A DNA stretch of 64,000 nucleotides from Bradyrhizobium hereditatis (GTDB lineage: Bacteria > Pseudomonadota > Alphaproteobacteria > Rhizobiales > Xanthobacteraceae), in the NCBI RefSeq assembly GCF_020329435.1, contig NZ_JAGKJK010000003.1, positions 310,001 through 374,000 on the forward strand, given 5' to 3'. Position numbers and translations under genes: made by a program. Below, one piece after another: positions 35,371 to 43,083 of the stretch (position 1 is the stretch's first letter; every line of letters starts with the position of its first letter). The notes under the pieces were generated by a model. It was not told the DNA's origin and searched no databases. It saw nothing but the letters and a program-made list of their open reading frames with translations.

Positions 35371-36033
35371 TCACGTCAAGCCGGAGATCGAGATGCCGGC
35401 GCCTTTCACTTTGTATTTGCGGTTGATCGCGATCAGGACAGAGGTTAGAGCCTCGGCCGCGGTCGAATTCGCGAGGACACCGCCATCGACGCCACGATTA
35501 CTCACAGCGTCCGCGAGCGTTATCACTTGGTTGCGGGCATCGGCGTCATCGCTGAACACTAGGACATCGCAGTCTGCCTTGCCGCCAGCATGAAGCTTCT
35601 GCGAGCCGACATTGTGGAAGGCGCCGACCACGCGCGAGCTTGGATCAAGCAGCGACTGCGCTATCAGGGCTGCTGAACCAGCACTTGGGAGATGAACGAC
35701 GGATACTTTTGGCGGCACGAGGGGCACTACCGCGGTGACGACAATCTTGCCCTTGGCAGGATCTTTGATCTCGGCCAGGCTTGCTTCATAGTTGGAGAAA
35801 GGAACCGCAACGACGACGATGTCGCTCTTGGCAGCTGCGACAGCGTTGGTGTCGCCGCTGACATTGGCGAACCCTTCCGACTTCAGGAGCGAGACTGTCT
35901 CCTGAGCACGGTCAATTGAGCGGGATCCGAGAATGACGGAATATCCGGCGCGACTCCAGCTGCGCGCAAGGCCAGACCCGAAATCGCCTGTGCCGCCGAC
36001 GATTGACAAAATAGGACGGTTAACGTTCGACAT
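35371..36033 (-). CDS. npdG: F420H2:NADP+ oxidoreductase
   Basis: The 220-residue product matches the Fno/NpdG family, which exchanges hydride between NADP(H) and F420 and so supplies reduced F420. ILSIVGGTGDFGSGLARSWS is the Rossmann glycine motif and VILGSRSIDRAQE the NADP-phosphate-binding S/R region. VVAVPFSNYEASL and GAFHNVGSQKLH are conserved near the F420 site. It is the first gene of the F420 operon, with GAAGGTG before the ATG. Its presence with both luciferase-like enzymes suggests that at least one of them uses F420H2. Confidence 0.93.
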   Translation of the reverse strand: MSNVNRPILSIVGGTGDFGSGLARSWSRAGYSVILGSRSIDRAQETVSLLKSEGFANVSGDTNAVAAAKSDIVVVAVPFSNYEASLAEIKDPAKGKIVVTAVVPLVPPKVSVVHLPSAGSAALIAQSLLDPSSRVVGAFHNVGSQKLHAGGKADCDVLVFSDDADARNQVITLADAVSNRGVDGGVLANSTAAEALTSVLIAINRKYKVKGAGISISGLT

Positions 36034-36232
36034 GTGGATTGCACCTTCTTTGCTTACGGCATGACGTCTTCCGCGAAACTCTGCTTTGCTTGAGTGTGCC
36101 GGACCGTATTCACACCAGACCGAACACTCAACAGGTGAGTGGCTGCCGCATCATCACGTGCACAGGCTCTTCAAATCCAGCTCGCCGGCAGGTCAACAGT
36201 TTTGAGCCCCTCCTGGACGAAAGGATTTCATG

Positions 36233-36466
36233 CTAGCCACCCTCGAGATAGGGAAAGAAATTGAGTTCAGCACCGTCTTCGACTTCGGCGGACAACGGCA
36301 CCACCACGTCACCAATCGACGCCAGCCAGACCTCATGCTCGGCGCTCAAGGAGTCGATCACGTTGAGAATCGTTGTTCCGTCGGGCAGGTCAAGCTGAAT
36401 GGATCCAATTCCGTCGGGCAAGAAACGACGGAGGTTTCCATGCATATTGATCTCAACGCGGATCAT
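36233..36466 (-). CDS. MoaD/ThiS-like sulfur-carrier protein
   Basis: The 77-residue product has the beta-grasp pattern of MoaD/ThiS (VEINMHGNLRRFLP, GTTILNVIDSL, VPLSAEVEDGAELNFFP) and ends in Gly-Gly, the residues that are adenylated and thiocarboxylated. Its ATG overlaps the stop of the molybdenum-subunit gene (ATGA). Possible jobs are to supply sulfur for the molybdenum cofactor or the equatorial sulfido ligand of this hydroxylase, or to deliver sulfur elsewhere. No adenylating MoeB/ThiF enzyme is in the window, so a housekeeping one must serve it. Confidence 0.82.
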   Translation of the reverse strand: MIRVEINMHGNLRRFLPDGIGSIQLDLPDGTTILNVIDSLSAEHEVWLASIGDVVVPLSAEVEDGAELNFFPYLEGG

Positions 36467-38736
36467 GAGTGTTGCACCTGCATAGCGGCGGCAATCTTTT
36501 CAGCTGTCATGGGCAGCGAATTCGGCCAACAGCCGGTCGCCGCTGCGATCGCATTTCCGATGGCAGCCGGTGGCTCGATACAGGGCGGCTCGCCGACGCC
36601 CTTGGCCCCGTAAGGACCGGCAGCGGAGCGGCATTCCACGATGATGCTCTCGATCTCCGGGACATCCATCGCTGTCGGCATCTTGTAATCGGTCAGGTTC
36701 GCATTCATGACGCAACCGTCCTGATAAACGATCTCTTCCGACAGTGCCTGGCCGATACCTTGCGCCACTCCGCCCTCGATCTGGCCCTCGATATAGGTCG
36801 GATTGATCGCATATCCGACGTCCTGGGCCACGACATAGCGATTGATGGTCACTTTGCCGGTTGCTTGATCGACCGACAGGTCGACGGCATGGGCATGGTA
36901 ACTCGGCGTATTCCATACAGGCAGCGGATGGTTCTGAACACGCGTTGGATCATAAGCGGGCGCGGGCGAAATGGCCGTGCCATGCGCGATGAGCCCGCCG
37001 CCGGCAAGACGCGAGATGCGCGCCAATTCCGCAATCGAAATCGACTTGTTGCCGGCCACCACATGCTTGTCCTGCAGCTTCATGTCCTCAATCGGTGCTT
37101 CCAGCTGCTTGGCTGCGAGCTCGAACATCTGGCGCCGCAGCTCGCTAGCTGCCGCAAGACACGCATTGCCGACCGAGAACGTCGTGCGGCTTCCTTGAGC
37201 GCCGAAGTCAAATGGAGCGGCCTGAGTGTCGACCCCGGTTACGTTGATGTCCGTCAGATCGAGGGACAGCTCCTCGGCCAGAACCTGAGCAGCGCCCGTG
37301 ATGGCGCCGGTGCCAATTTCGACGGCGCCGCTCACAAGCGTCGCACTTCCATCAGGATTGATCTTAACATAGACGCCGGACGAGCCACCGGTTGTCATCC
37401 ACCAGCTGCAGGCAATCCCCTTGCCACGTCCTGGCTCGGGATTGCGATCGTGCCAGCCGATCGCATCGGCCGCTTTGCGCAGGCATTCCTCGATGCTCAC
37501 AGATCTATGAATCTCGCCGGAAGGACCTGGGTCTCCCTCCTTGACGACGTTCCGCAGGCGCATTTCGAGAGGATCCAATCCGAGGTCCTTCGCGATCATG
37601 TCGATCTGGCATTCCATCGCGAAATTCGCCATCGGCCCGGCAGGAGCGCGGAACGAGCCCGAATGGACCTTGTTAGTGTAGACAGCGATGCTTTCGAACG
37701 CGAGCGCTCCGGTCTTGTAAGGACCCGCCATGACCTGCAGCGCGATTGCAGCCGTGCCCGGACCTGAGCCTGCATAAGCGCCACAATCCACGATGATCCT
37801 GCCGCTTCGAGCGAGAAGATGTCCTTCCTTGTCGACAGCAGTCTTAAGCAGAACGATGGAGGCCTGACGGGGAAGCGCGGCTGTGAGCTCTTCTTCGCTC
37901 GTCGACATCACCTTGACAGGGCGCGCGGTCTTGCGCGCCAGGAGAGCCGCGAAATGCTCAACGCCGATCCTTAGCTTGCCGCCAAAGCCGCCACCAATGC
38001 CTGGCACGGTCACCCGCACACGCGCGGCCGGCAGATCAAGGATCTCGGCCAAAGTCGTTTGCGTATCGAACGGCAATTGTGTGTTACACCAGACGGTCAC
38101 GATTCCATTCGCATCCCAGTCGGCGGTCGCGACCCGTGGCTCTGTATATCCAGGATGCTGCAACGCGGTTGAGAAACGATGCTCGTAGACCTTATGGGCT
38201 TTTGCGAATGCCGCTTCGGCATCGCCGACGCGAATGCGCGCTTGACCTGCGATATTGCGGTTTCTCGAAATGATCGGGAGCGCCTTGTAAGTTTCCCAAT
38301 CCGGATGGATCCGGATATCGCTCTTGAGCGCCTCCTCCGGATCAAACAGCGGTGGCAAATCCTCGTATTCGACCTCAATGGCTGCAAGCGCGCGCTCGGC
38401 GATCTCGAGAGAGGTGGCGGCAACAGCGGCTATTGCGTGTCCGGTGAACAGCGCGCGATCAGTTGCGAACACAGTTGTATCGCGCACTGCCGTTCCGTAA
38501 CGGATCTGTGGAATATCGGCCGAGGTGATGATTCCCCGCACGCCCGCCATTGCAGCCGCTCGGGAGGTATCGATCTTTTTGATCAGCGCGTGCGCTCGCG
38601 TACTGCGCAGAACCCTGCCGTAGAGCATGCCGGGGAGCTTGAAATCTGCGGCATAGACGTGCTTTCCGGTAACCTTGCCGACGCCATCCCGTCGGGGTAG
38701 GCGGTGACCGGCAACGCGATGGGTATGTGCGCTCAT
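36463..38736 (-). CDS. Molybdenum hydroxylase large subunit (xanthine dehydrogenase family)
   Basis: The 757-residue product is the molybdopterin-binding subunit of a xanthine-dehydrogenase/CO-dehydrogenase-type enzyme, which hydroxylates a C-H bond next to a ring nitrogen (or an aldehyde) with water. VPGIGGGFGGKLRIGVEH binds the cofactor, SGSFRAPAGPMANFAMECQI follows the family pattern, and GAKGVGEPPCIEPPAAIGNA holds the catalytic glutamate. The CODH-specific selenium/copper-binding loop signature is not evident, so a purine- or heterocycle-type hydroxylase is likelier. It overlaps its neighbours by 4 bases on both sides. Confidence 0.92.
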   Translation of the reverse strand: MSAHTHRVAGHRLPRRDGVGKVTGKHVYAADFKLPGMLYGRVLRSTRAHALIKKIDTSRAAAMAGVRGIITSADIPQIRYGTAVRDTTVFATDRALFTGHAIAAVAATSLEIAERALAAIEVEYEDLPPLFDPEEALKSDIRIHPDWETYKALPIISRNRNIAGQARIRVGDAEAAFAKAHKVYEHRFSTALQHPGYTEPRVATADWDANGIVTVWCNTQLPFDTQTTLAEILDLPAARVRVTVPGIGGGFGGKLRIGVEHFAALLARKTARPVKVMSTSEEELTAALPRQASIVLLKTAVDKEGHLLARSGRIIVDCGAYAGSGPGTAAIALQVMAGPYKTGALAFESIAVYTNKVHSGSFRAPAGPMANFAMECQIDMIAKDLGLDPLEMRLRNVVKEGDPGPSGEIHRSVSIEECLRKAADAIGWHDRNPEPGRGKGIACSWWMTTGGSSGVYVKINPDGSATLVSGAVEIGTGAITGAAQVLAEELSLDLTDINVTGVDTQAAPFDFGAQGSRTTFSVGNACLAAASELRRQMFELAAKQLEAPIEDMKLQDKHVVAGNKSISIAELARISRLAGGGLIAHGTAISPAPAYDPTRVQNHPLPVWNTPSYHAHAVDLSVDQATGKVTINRYVVAQDVGYAINPTYIEGQIEGGVAQGIGQALSEEIVYQDGCVMNANLTDYKMPTAMDVPEIESIIVECRSAAGPYGAKGVGEPPCIEPPAAIGNAIAAATGCWPNSLPMTAEKIAAAMQVQHS

Positions 38737-39227
38737 TGCTTGGCTCCCGAGAGTGCGATGCGGTCTGCCGCGGTTGCCACGGCATCAATGATCTTGCGAT
38801 AGCCGGTACAGCGGCACAGGGTCCCTGCGATCGCTTCCCTGATTTCGTCGCGCGAAGGCCGGCAGCCCGGATTTTCATCGAGGAATGACTTTGCCGTCAG
38901 GATCATTCCCGGGATGCAGTAGCCGCACTGAACAGCACCGCATTCGATGAATGCTTCCTGCAGGGGATGCAGATGCTCGGGATCGCCAATCCCCTCGATC
39001 GTTGTGACAGAGCATCCCTCGACCTGGGCTGCGAGCAGGATGCATGAATTGATGGCCTTTCCATCGAGCAGCACCGTACAGACGCCGCACTCTGCTTCCA
39101 GGCAGTTCTCTTTCGTGCCCATCATGCCGATCTCGTTGCGCAGGACCTGCAGCAGCGTCCAATGGGGCTCGATGAGCACTTGATGGCTCTCGCCATTGAC
39201 AACGATATTGAGAATTTTCCGGTTCAT
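38733..39227 (-). CDS. Molybdenum hydroxylase 2Fe-2S subunit
   Basis: The ATG at 39227 overlaps the stop of the FAD subunit (ATGA) and gives 164 residues. The plant-type 2Fe-2S cluster cysteines are in ENCLEAECGVCTVLLDG and INSC. The second cluster is in CGAVQCGYCIPGMIL and GTLCRCTGYRKI. All eight cysteines are present. It carries electrons from the molybdenum site to FAD in the hydroxylase formed with the two neighbouring gene products. The length is typical for CoxS/XdhC-type small subunits. Confidence 0.95.
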   Translation of the reverse strand: MNRKILNIVVNGESHQVLIEPHWTLLQVLRNEIGMMGTKENCLEAECGVCTVLLDGKAINSCILLAAQVEGCSVTTIEGIGDPEHLHPLQEAFIECGAVQCGYCIPGMILTAKSFLDENPGCRPSRDEIREAIAGTLCRCTGYRKIIDAVATAADRIALSGAKQ

Positions 39228-40099
39228 TGATCTTGTTCCCGAATTCGTTGCAAACACGTCGTCAGCGCGCGCTCAACCATGACGGCGACAAGACCGCGGC
39301 GATAACCGGCCGATGCGCGGACATCAGAGATCGGACTGCAAGCCTCTGCCGCGAGCCTGCCCGCCTCCGCAAAGCTTTCTTTCCCGGCAGGTTTGCCGAT
39401 GAGGTAGCCTTCTGCCTGTTCGGGCCGGAACGCCGTGGGGCTTGCGGCGCCGATGGCCAGGCGCACGGAAGCGCAACGCGAGGTCGAAGCCTCTAGCGTC
39501 AAGCAAGCAGCAACACAAACGATCGAAATCTCCATCGCACGCCGACGCCCTTCCTTCAGGAAGGCGGTTGCTGATCTGGCTGGAAGCTTGGCAAATCGGA
39601 TGCTGGTCACGATCTCTGCCGGTGAGAGATTGGTTCGTCCCGGGCCAACGATGAAGTCGCGCAAGGCGACAGAGCGCCGTCCCTGCGGGCCGGTAATGTC
39701 GAGACTCGCATCGAGCGCGAGCAGCGGCGGCACAAAATCGGCGGCTGGCGAAGCATTGACGATATTGCCGCCGATCGTGGCGATGTTTCGGACCTGATGC
39801 CCACCAACCACACTTGCAGCTTCCACCAGCACCCGCAAATCACCCCGAAACGCAGGATGGGTTTCCACGCTGCGATACTTTGTCAGCGCGCCAAGGGTGA
39901 ATGCGTCAGTGGTCTCAGTGATCTCGCTCAGGCCGGGCAGGCAGGCGACATCGATCAGATGCGCGGGATCAATCTTCTTCCGATTGATCTGGATGACCGT
40001 ATCGGTCCCGCCGGCGACATAGCGCGCGGTGGGCGCAAAACGTTGAGCGAGGTCAATGGCCTCCGTGACTGTCGCCGGCCGATGAAGATCAAAGCTCAT
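39224..40099 (-). CDS. Molybdenum hydroxylase FAD subunit
   Basis: The 291-residue product is the medium (CoxM-like) subunit. YVAGGTDTVIQINRKKI and NIATIGGNIVNASPAADFVP are the two FAD-binding loops, and the C-terminal CO_deh_flav_C region ends in SDVRASAGYRRGLVAVMVERAL. It passes electrons from the iron-sulfur clusters to an acceptor. It overlaps the upstream luciferase-like gene (ATGA), so the hydroxylase and the F420-type enzyme are made together, which supports their acting in the same pathway. Confidence 0.94.
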   Translation of the reverse strand: MSFDLHRPATVTEAIDLAQRFAPTARYVAGGTDTVIQINRKKIDPAHLIDVACLPGLSEITETTDAFTLGALTKYRSVETHPAFRGDLRVLVEAASVVGGHQVRNIATIGGNIVNASPAADFVPPLLALDASLDITGPQGRRSVALRDFIVGPGRTNLSPAEIVTSIRFAKLPARSATAFLKEGRRRAMEISIVCVAACLTLEASTSRCASVRLAIGAASPTAFRPEQAEGYLIGKPAGKESFAEAGRLAAEACSPISDVRASAGYRRGLVAVMVERALTTCLQRIREQDQ

Positions 40100-41136
40100 G
40101 GCTTCACCCCTTCGTTAGCCTGTACAGCAGGCCAGACCTCTGAGCCCATCTTAGCGATCGTGTCCTCGATTGTACCTCCTTCGGCCGCGAAGGGCATGGT
40201 GATGATGCCATCAACCCCGGCATGGCGCAGTTCGATCACACGCGCCGTCACTTCCTCGACATTGCCGGCCAGAGTGAAGGCGTTGATGTGGCGGTCGGTC
40301 ACGTATGGCAGCAGAGGAAGATAGGGCGTCACGCCGGCGGCGTAGTGGGCACCCTGAACGGTGGCGAGTATATCCTGCGGCAATGTGAGCCCCTGCTCTT
40401 CAGCTGTTTCAAACTTAAGACGTCCTGCACCGAGCAAGCGTGCAACCGTCGGCCGCAGAGCGTCACGGGCGGCCTGACTATCTGACGCAATACAGGCATT
40501 GAGCCGAACGATCAGTTTGACGGATTTGGGATCGCGGCCGGCCTTCCTGGCGCCCTCATCCAGTCTCGCACGGAACGCCTTGACTTCCGCGGCGTTGCCG
40601 CCTGCCTCCATGAACGCGGCATCGGCGCAAGCGCCCGCGGTCCGTTGGCCGAGCGGCCCGTTACTAGCCACATAGATTGGGATATCGGCGCGTATCGGGG
40701 TGAAGTTCAGCTTGCCCTCCCTGAACTGAATGACTTCACCTTCATAGGCGACAGTCTCGCCTCGCAGAAGCATGCGAATGACCTCGATCGCTTCGCTTAT
40801 AGCGCGCGCGGGCTTCTTCCGATCGATGCCAAGCTCTGCAAAGCCCGAAATCCCGGCGCCGATACCCAGAATTGCGCGCTTGTTGGAAATCTCGTCAAGC
40901 GTCGCAATCGCCATAGCCGTCAACGCGGGGTGCCTTGCATAGGGGTCCGTTACACAAGGTCCGAGCCTGACCCGCGACGTGTTTTGAGCAAAGTAGCTCA
41001 GGCAGGAATAGACCTCCCGATAAAATCGTTCATCGGCAAGCCAGACCGTATCGTAGCCGCTCGCTTCGGCGAGCTTGACGCGATCAAGCATCTTGATCAT
41101 GGGCGCGTTGCCGAGAATAAGCAGATCGAGGGTCAT
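40096..41136 (-). CDS. F420-type luciferase-like (LLM) oxidoreductase, copy 2
   Basis: The 346-residue product is paralogous to 18047-19105 over its whole length (YDTVWLADERFYREVYSC, LGPCVTDPYARHPALTAMA, ILGIGAGISGFAELGIDRK, IYVASNGPLGQRTAGA). The fold is that of F420-dependent reductases and monooxygenases. It lies in one operon with the molybdenum hydroxylase and hydantoinase, next to the F420 synthesis operon, so F420 use is well supported by context though not proven by sequence. By analogy to flavin-dependent RutA it could open or oxidise a ring, or reduce it by hydride transfer; this is inference. Confidence 0.88.
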   Translation of the reverse strand: MTLDLLILGNAPMIKMLDRVKLAEASGYDTVWLADERFYREVYSCLSYFAQNTSRVRLGPCVTDPYARHPALTAMAIATLDEISNKRAILGIGAGISGFAELGIDRKKPARAISEAIEVIRMLLRGETVAYEGEVIQFREGKLNFTPIRADIPIYVASNGPLGQRTAGACADAAFMEAGGNAAEVKAFRARLDEGARKAGRDPKSVKLIVRLNACIASDSQAARDALRPTVARLLGAGRLKFETAEEQGLTLPQDILATVQGAHYAAGVTPYLPLLPYVTDRHINAFTLAGNVEEVTARVIELRHAGVDGIITMPFAAEGGTIEDTIAKMGSEVWPAVQANEGVKP

Positions 41137-41197
41137 CTTGGTGTCCTGTTTTGCGGCTTCCGTCTTGGGTCAGGCAGAGCTCAATGCGACGAAGATG

Positions 41198-41518
41198 TCA
41201 TTCTATCTCATCGCTGACGAAATAGATGTTCTTCGAGCGATCGAGAAACTTGCCATAAAGCTCCTCTCGCAGAGCAACGCCGGCCGGCGAGGCCAGATCC
41301 TTGTCATGTTGCTCGAGGCTCTTGACTTCGATCCGCTCGATGTACTGCCACGTTGAACTTTCGGCACCCTGGATGGGGCGGCGAATGCGGTGCACCTTGT
41401 AGCTCACATAATTGTCGAGGCTGCGCACAAGAGCGTAGTCGCGTTCGCGCACCCAGGCCTCGTATTCGGCTGGATCGACCCCAGGCTTTAGCGTGCTGAT
41501 CAGGAAACGGACTGGCAT
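41198..41518 (-). CDS. RedY/HapK-like small protein, copy 2
   Basis: The 106-residue product shares STLKPGVDPAEYEAWVRE, YKVHRIRRP and WQYIERIEVKSLEQ with copies at 17380 and 54407. It is the most diverged of the four. GGAG precedes the ATG, which overlaps the hydantoinase gene by 19 bases. In each intact location a member of this family lies close to either an SDR or a luciferase-like gene, suggesting a shared accessory or catalytic job in this pathway (inference). Confidence 0.7.
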   Translation of the reverse strand: MPVRFLISTLKPGVDPAEYEAWVRERDYALVRSLDNYVSYKVHRIRRPIQGAESSTWQYIERIEVKSLEQHDKDLASPAGVALREELYGKFLDRSKNIYFVSDEIE

Positions 41519-43083
41519 GCGACTTTCTCCTTGGCTGTTTTCTCAGTACGGGTTGACTGAATATCTCCGACGACTTTGACGCGGACGCGCATCGCATTTC
41601 CTGGCAGATAGGCGATTGGGGTGTCCTCTGCCTCGACCAGAGCGAGCGAGGCCGACTCCGCACCCGCCTCCACCGCCCGGGTATCGGCAAGCTTGCGCGC
41701 CGAGGCGACGGCCTCATCTCGCGTCAGACCCTGGAAGACCTGGTCGACTTCACCACTGACCTGGGCGATGGCCGCGCCAACTGCATTTGCGCAACCTCCG
41801 TGCTGAACCCGGACAACACGCCCGACGCCCTGCAATTCTTCAGGAACAAGAAACGCGCCGCCACCGACCGCGATGAGGGTGACGTCTTCGGCGCTTGTCT
41901 TCATCCGATCAACGTTCTCTTCCAACATCTCCTTGCAGCGACGCAAAATGTTGCTCACCTCACCGGCAGTTATGTGCGCCACACGCTTGCGATCGCCGAG
42001 GTCGATCAATCCGGCGGCGACGCCAATGTCAGTTGCCGTCACGGTGTCCCCTCCAAAGACAAGCGCCTCCTTGGACAGGCGATACCCAACACTAAGTGGG
42101 CCGATCGTGCCCCCATCAAGATCGACATGGCTGCCGCCCCCAAGTCCGATGGACACGAGGTCCGGCATACGGAACAGCGTCCTGACACCCCCAATATGCA
42201 CGACCGCGTTGGCCTCACGCGGAAAACCATTCCGCAGGTGGCCAAAATCAGCTGTCGTGCCGCCGACGTCGACCACCACCGCTTCTTTAAGGCCAGAAAG
42301 ATAGGCCGCGCCGCGCATGGAGTTGGTCGCGCCAGAAGCGAAGCTGAACACCGGGTATGCGGCGGCACGTGACGCTTCTGCGACGGTGCCATCGTTCTGC
42401 GTGACAAAAAGAGGAGCGTTAAGTCCGACCTTTGACTTGGCGCGCTCGAAGGCCGTGATGGTCTCCTCGGCAAGCGCAATGAGAGAGGCGTTAAGAATTG
42501 CCGCATTCTCGCGTTCGAGCAAGCCGATCCCGCCAAGCAGATGTGCGCAGGTGATCGACACATCCGGGATTTCCTCGCGCAGGATCGCGGCAACCGCCTT
42601 TTCGTCAGAAGGGTCGAGCGGAGAGAATAGTGCGTTGACGACGACGTATTTGAGACCGCGATTGCGGATCTCGCGCGCAGTTTGTCTGGCCGCAGCGATA
42701 TCGAGAGTAGCGAACCTGCGCCCATCATAATCGTGACCACCTTCGATTTGCCAGACGCCGCCATTGGCAAGCTCAGCGAGGCCAGCCGGCCAATCTGTGA
42801 AGGGCGGCAAGGAGCTGGTGGCGGGGAGCGCGATGCGGATCACCGCAACTTTCGTGAGATGGTGACGCTGAACTACCGCATTGATGAAGTGGGTCGTACC
42901 GATCATCAGAGCGTCAATGCCGGCAGTAAGGTTGGCAGTCAGATCGAGCGCCTCGATGGCCGCAGCCACGCCGCTGGTGACGTCGGCAGTGGTGGCGACC
43001 TTCACGCCTTGGACGACCTTTCCGTCGTCGATCAGCACGGCATCCGTGTTGGTGCCACCCACGTCAATACCAATGCGTCTCAT
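41500..43083 (-). CDS. Hydantoinase/oxoprolinase family protein (HyuA-like)
   Basis: The 527-residue product belongs to the ATP-dependent N-methylhydantoinase A/5-oxoprolinase/acetone carboxylase superfamily. Actin-like ATP-binding motifs are RIGIDVGGTNTDAVLIDDG at the start and VVDVGGTTADFGHLRNG in the middle; LVSIGLGGGSHVDLDGGTIG is also conserved. The shorter form without the HyuB partner usually pairs with DUF917, which is exactly the gene upstream here, overlapping by ATGA. The pair likely hydrolyses a cyclic amide or imide bond at the cost of ATP; the substrate is unknown. Confidence 0.9.
   Translation of the reverse strand: MRRIGIDVGGTNTDAVLIDDGKVVQGVKVATTADVTSGVAAAIEALDLTANLTAGIDALMIGTTHFINAVVQRHHLTKVAVIRIALPATSSLPPFTDWPAGLAELANGGVWQIEGGHDYDGRRFATLDIAAARQTAREIRNRGLKYVVVNALFSPLDPSDEKAVAAILREEIPDVSITCAHLLGGIGLLERENAAILNASLIALAEETITAFERAKSKVGLNAPLFVTQNDGTVAEASRAAAYPVFSFASGATNSMRGAAYLSGLKEAVVVDVGGTTADFGHLRNGFPREANAVVHIGGVRTLFRMPDLVSIGLGGGSHVDLDGGTIGPLSVGYRLSKEALVFGGDTVTATDIGVAAGLIDLGDRKRVAHITAGEVSNILRRCKEMLEENVDRMKTSAEDVTLIAVGGGAFLVPEELQGVGRVVRVQHGGCANAVGAAIAQVSGEVDQVFQGLTRDEAVASARKLADTRAVEAGAESASLALVEAEDTPIAYLPGNAMRVRVKVVGDIQSTRTEKTAKEKVACQSVS

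Noticed and set aside
36469..37767. 432-codon plus-strand open frame
   Set aside because: Antisense to the molybdenum hydroxylase large subunit; no family features.
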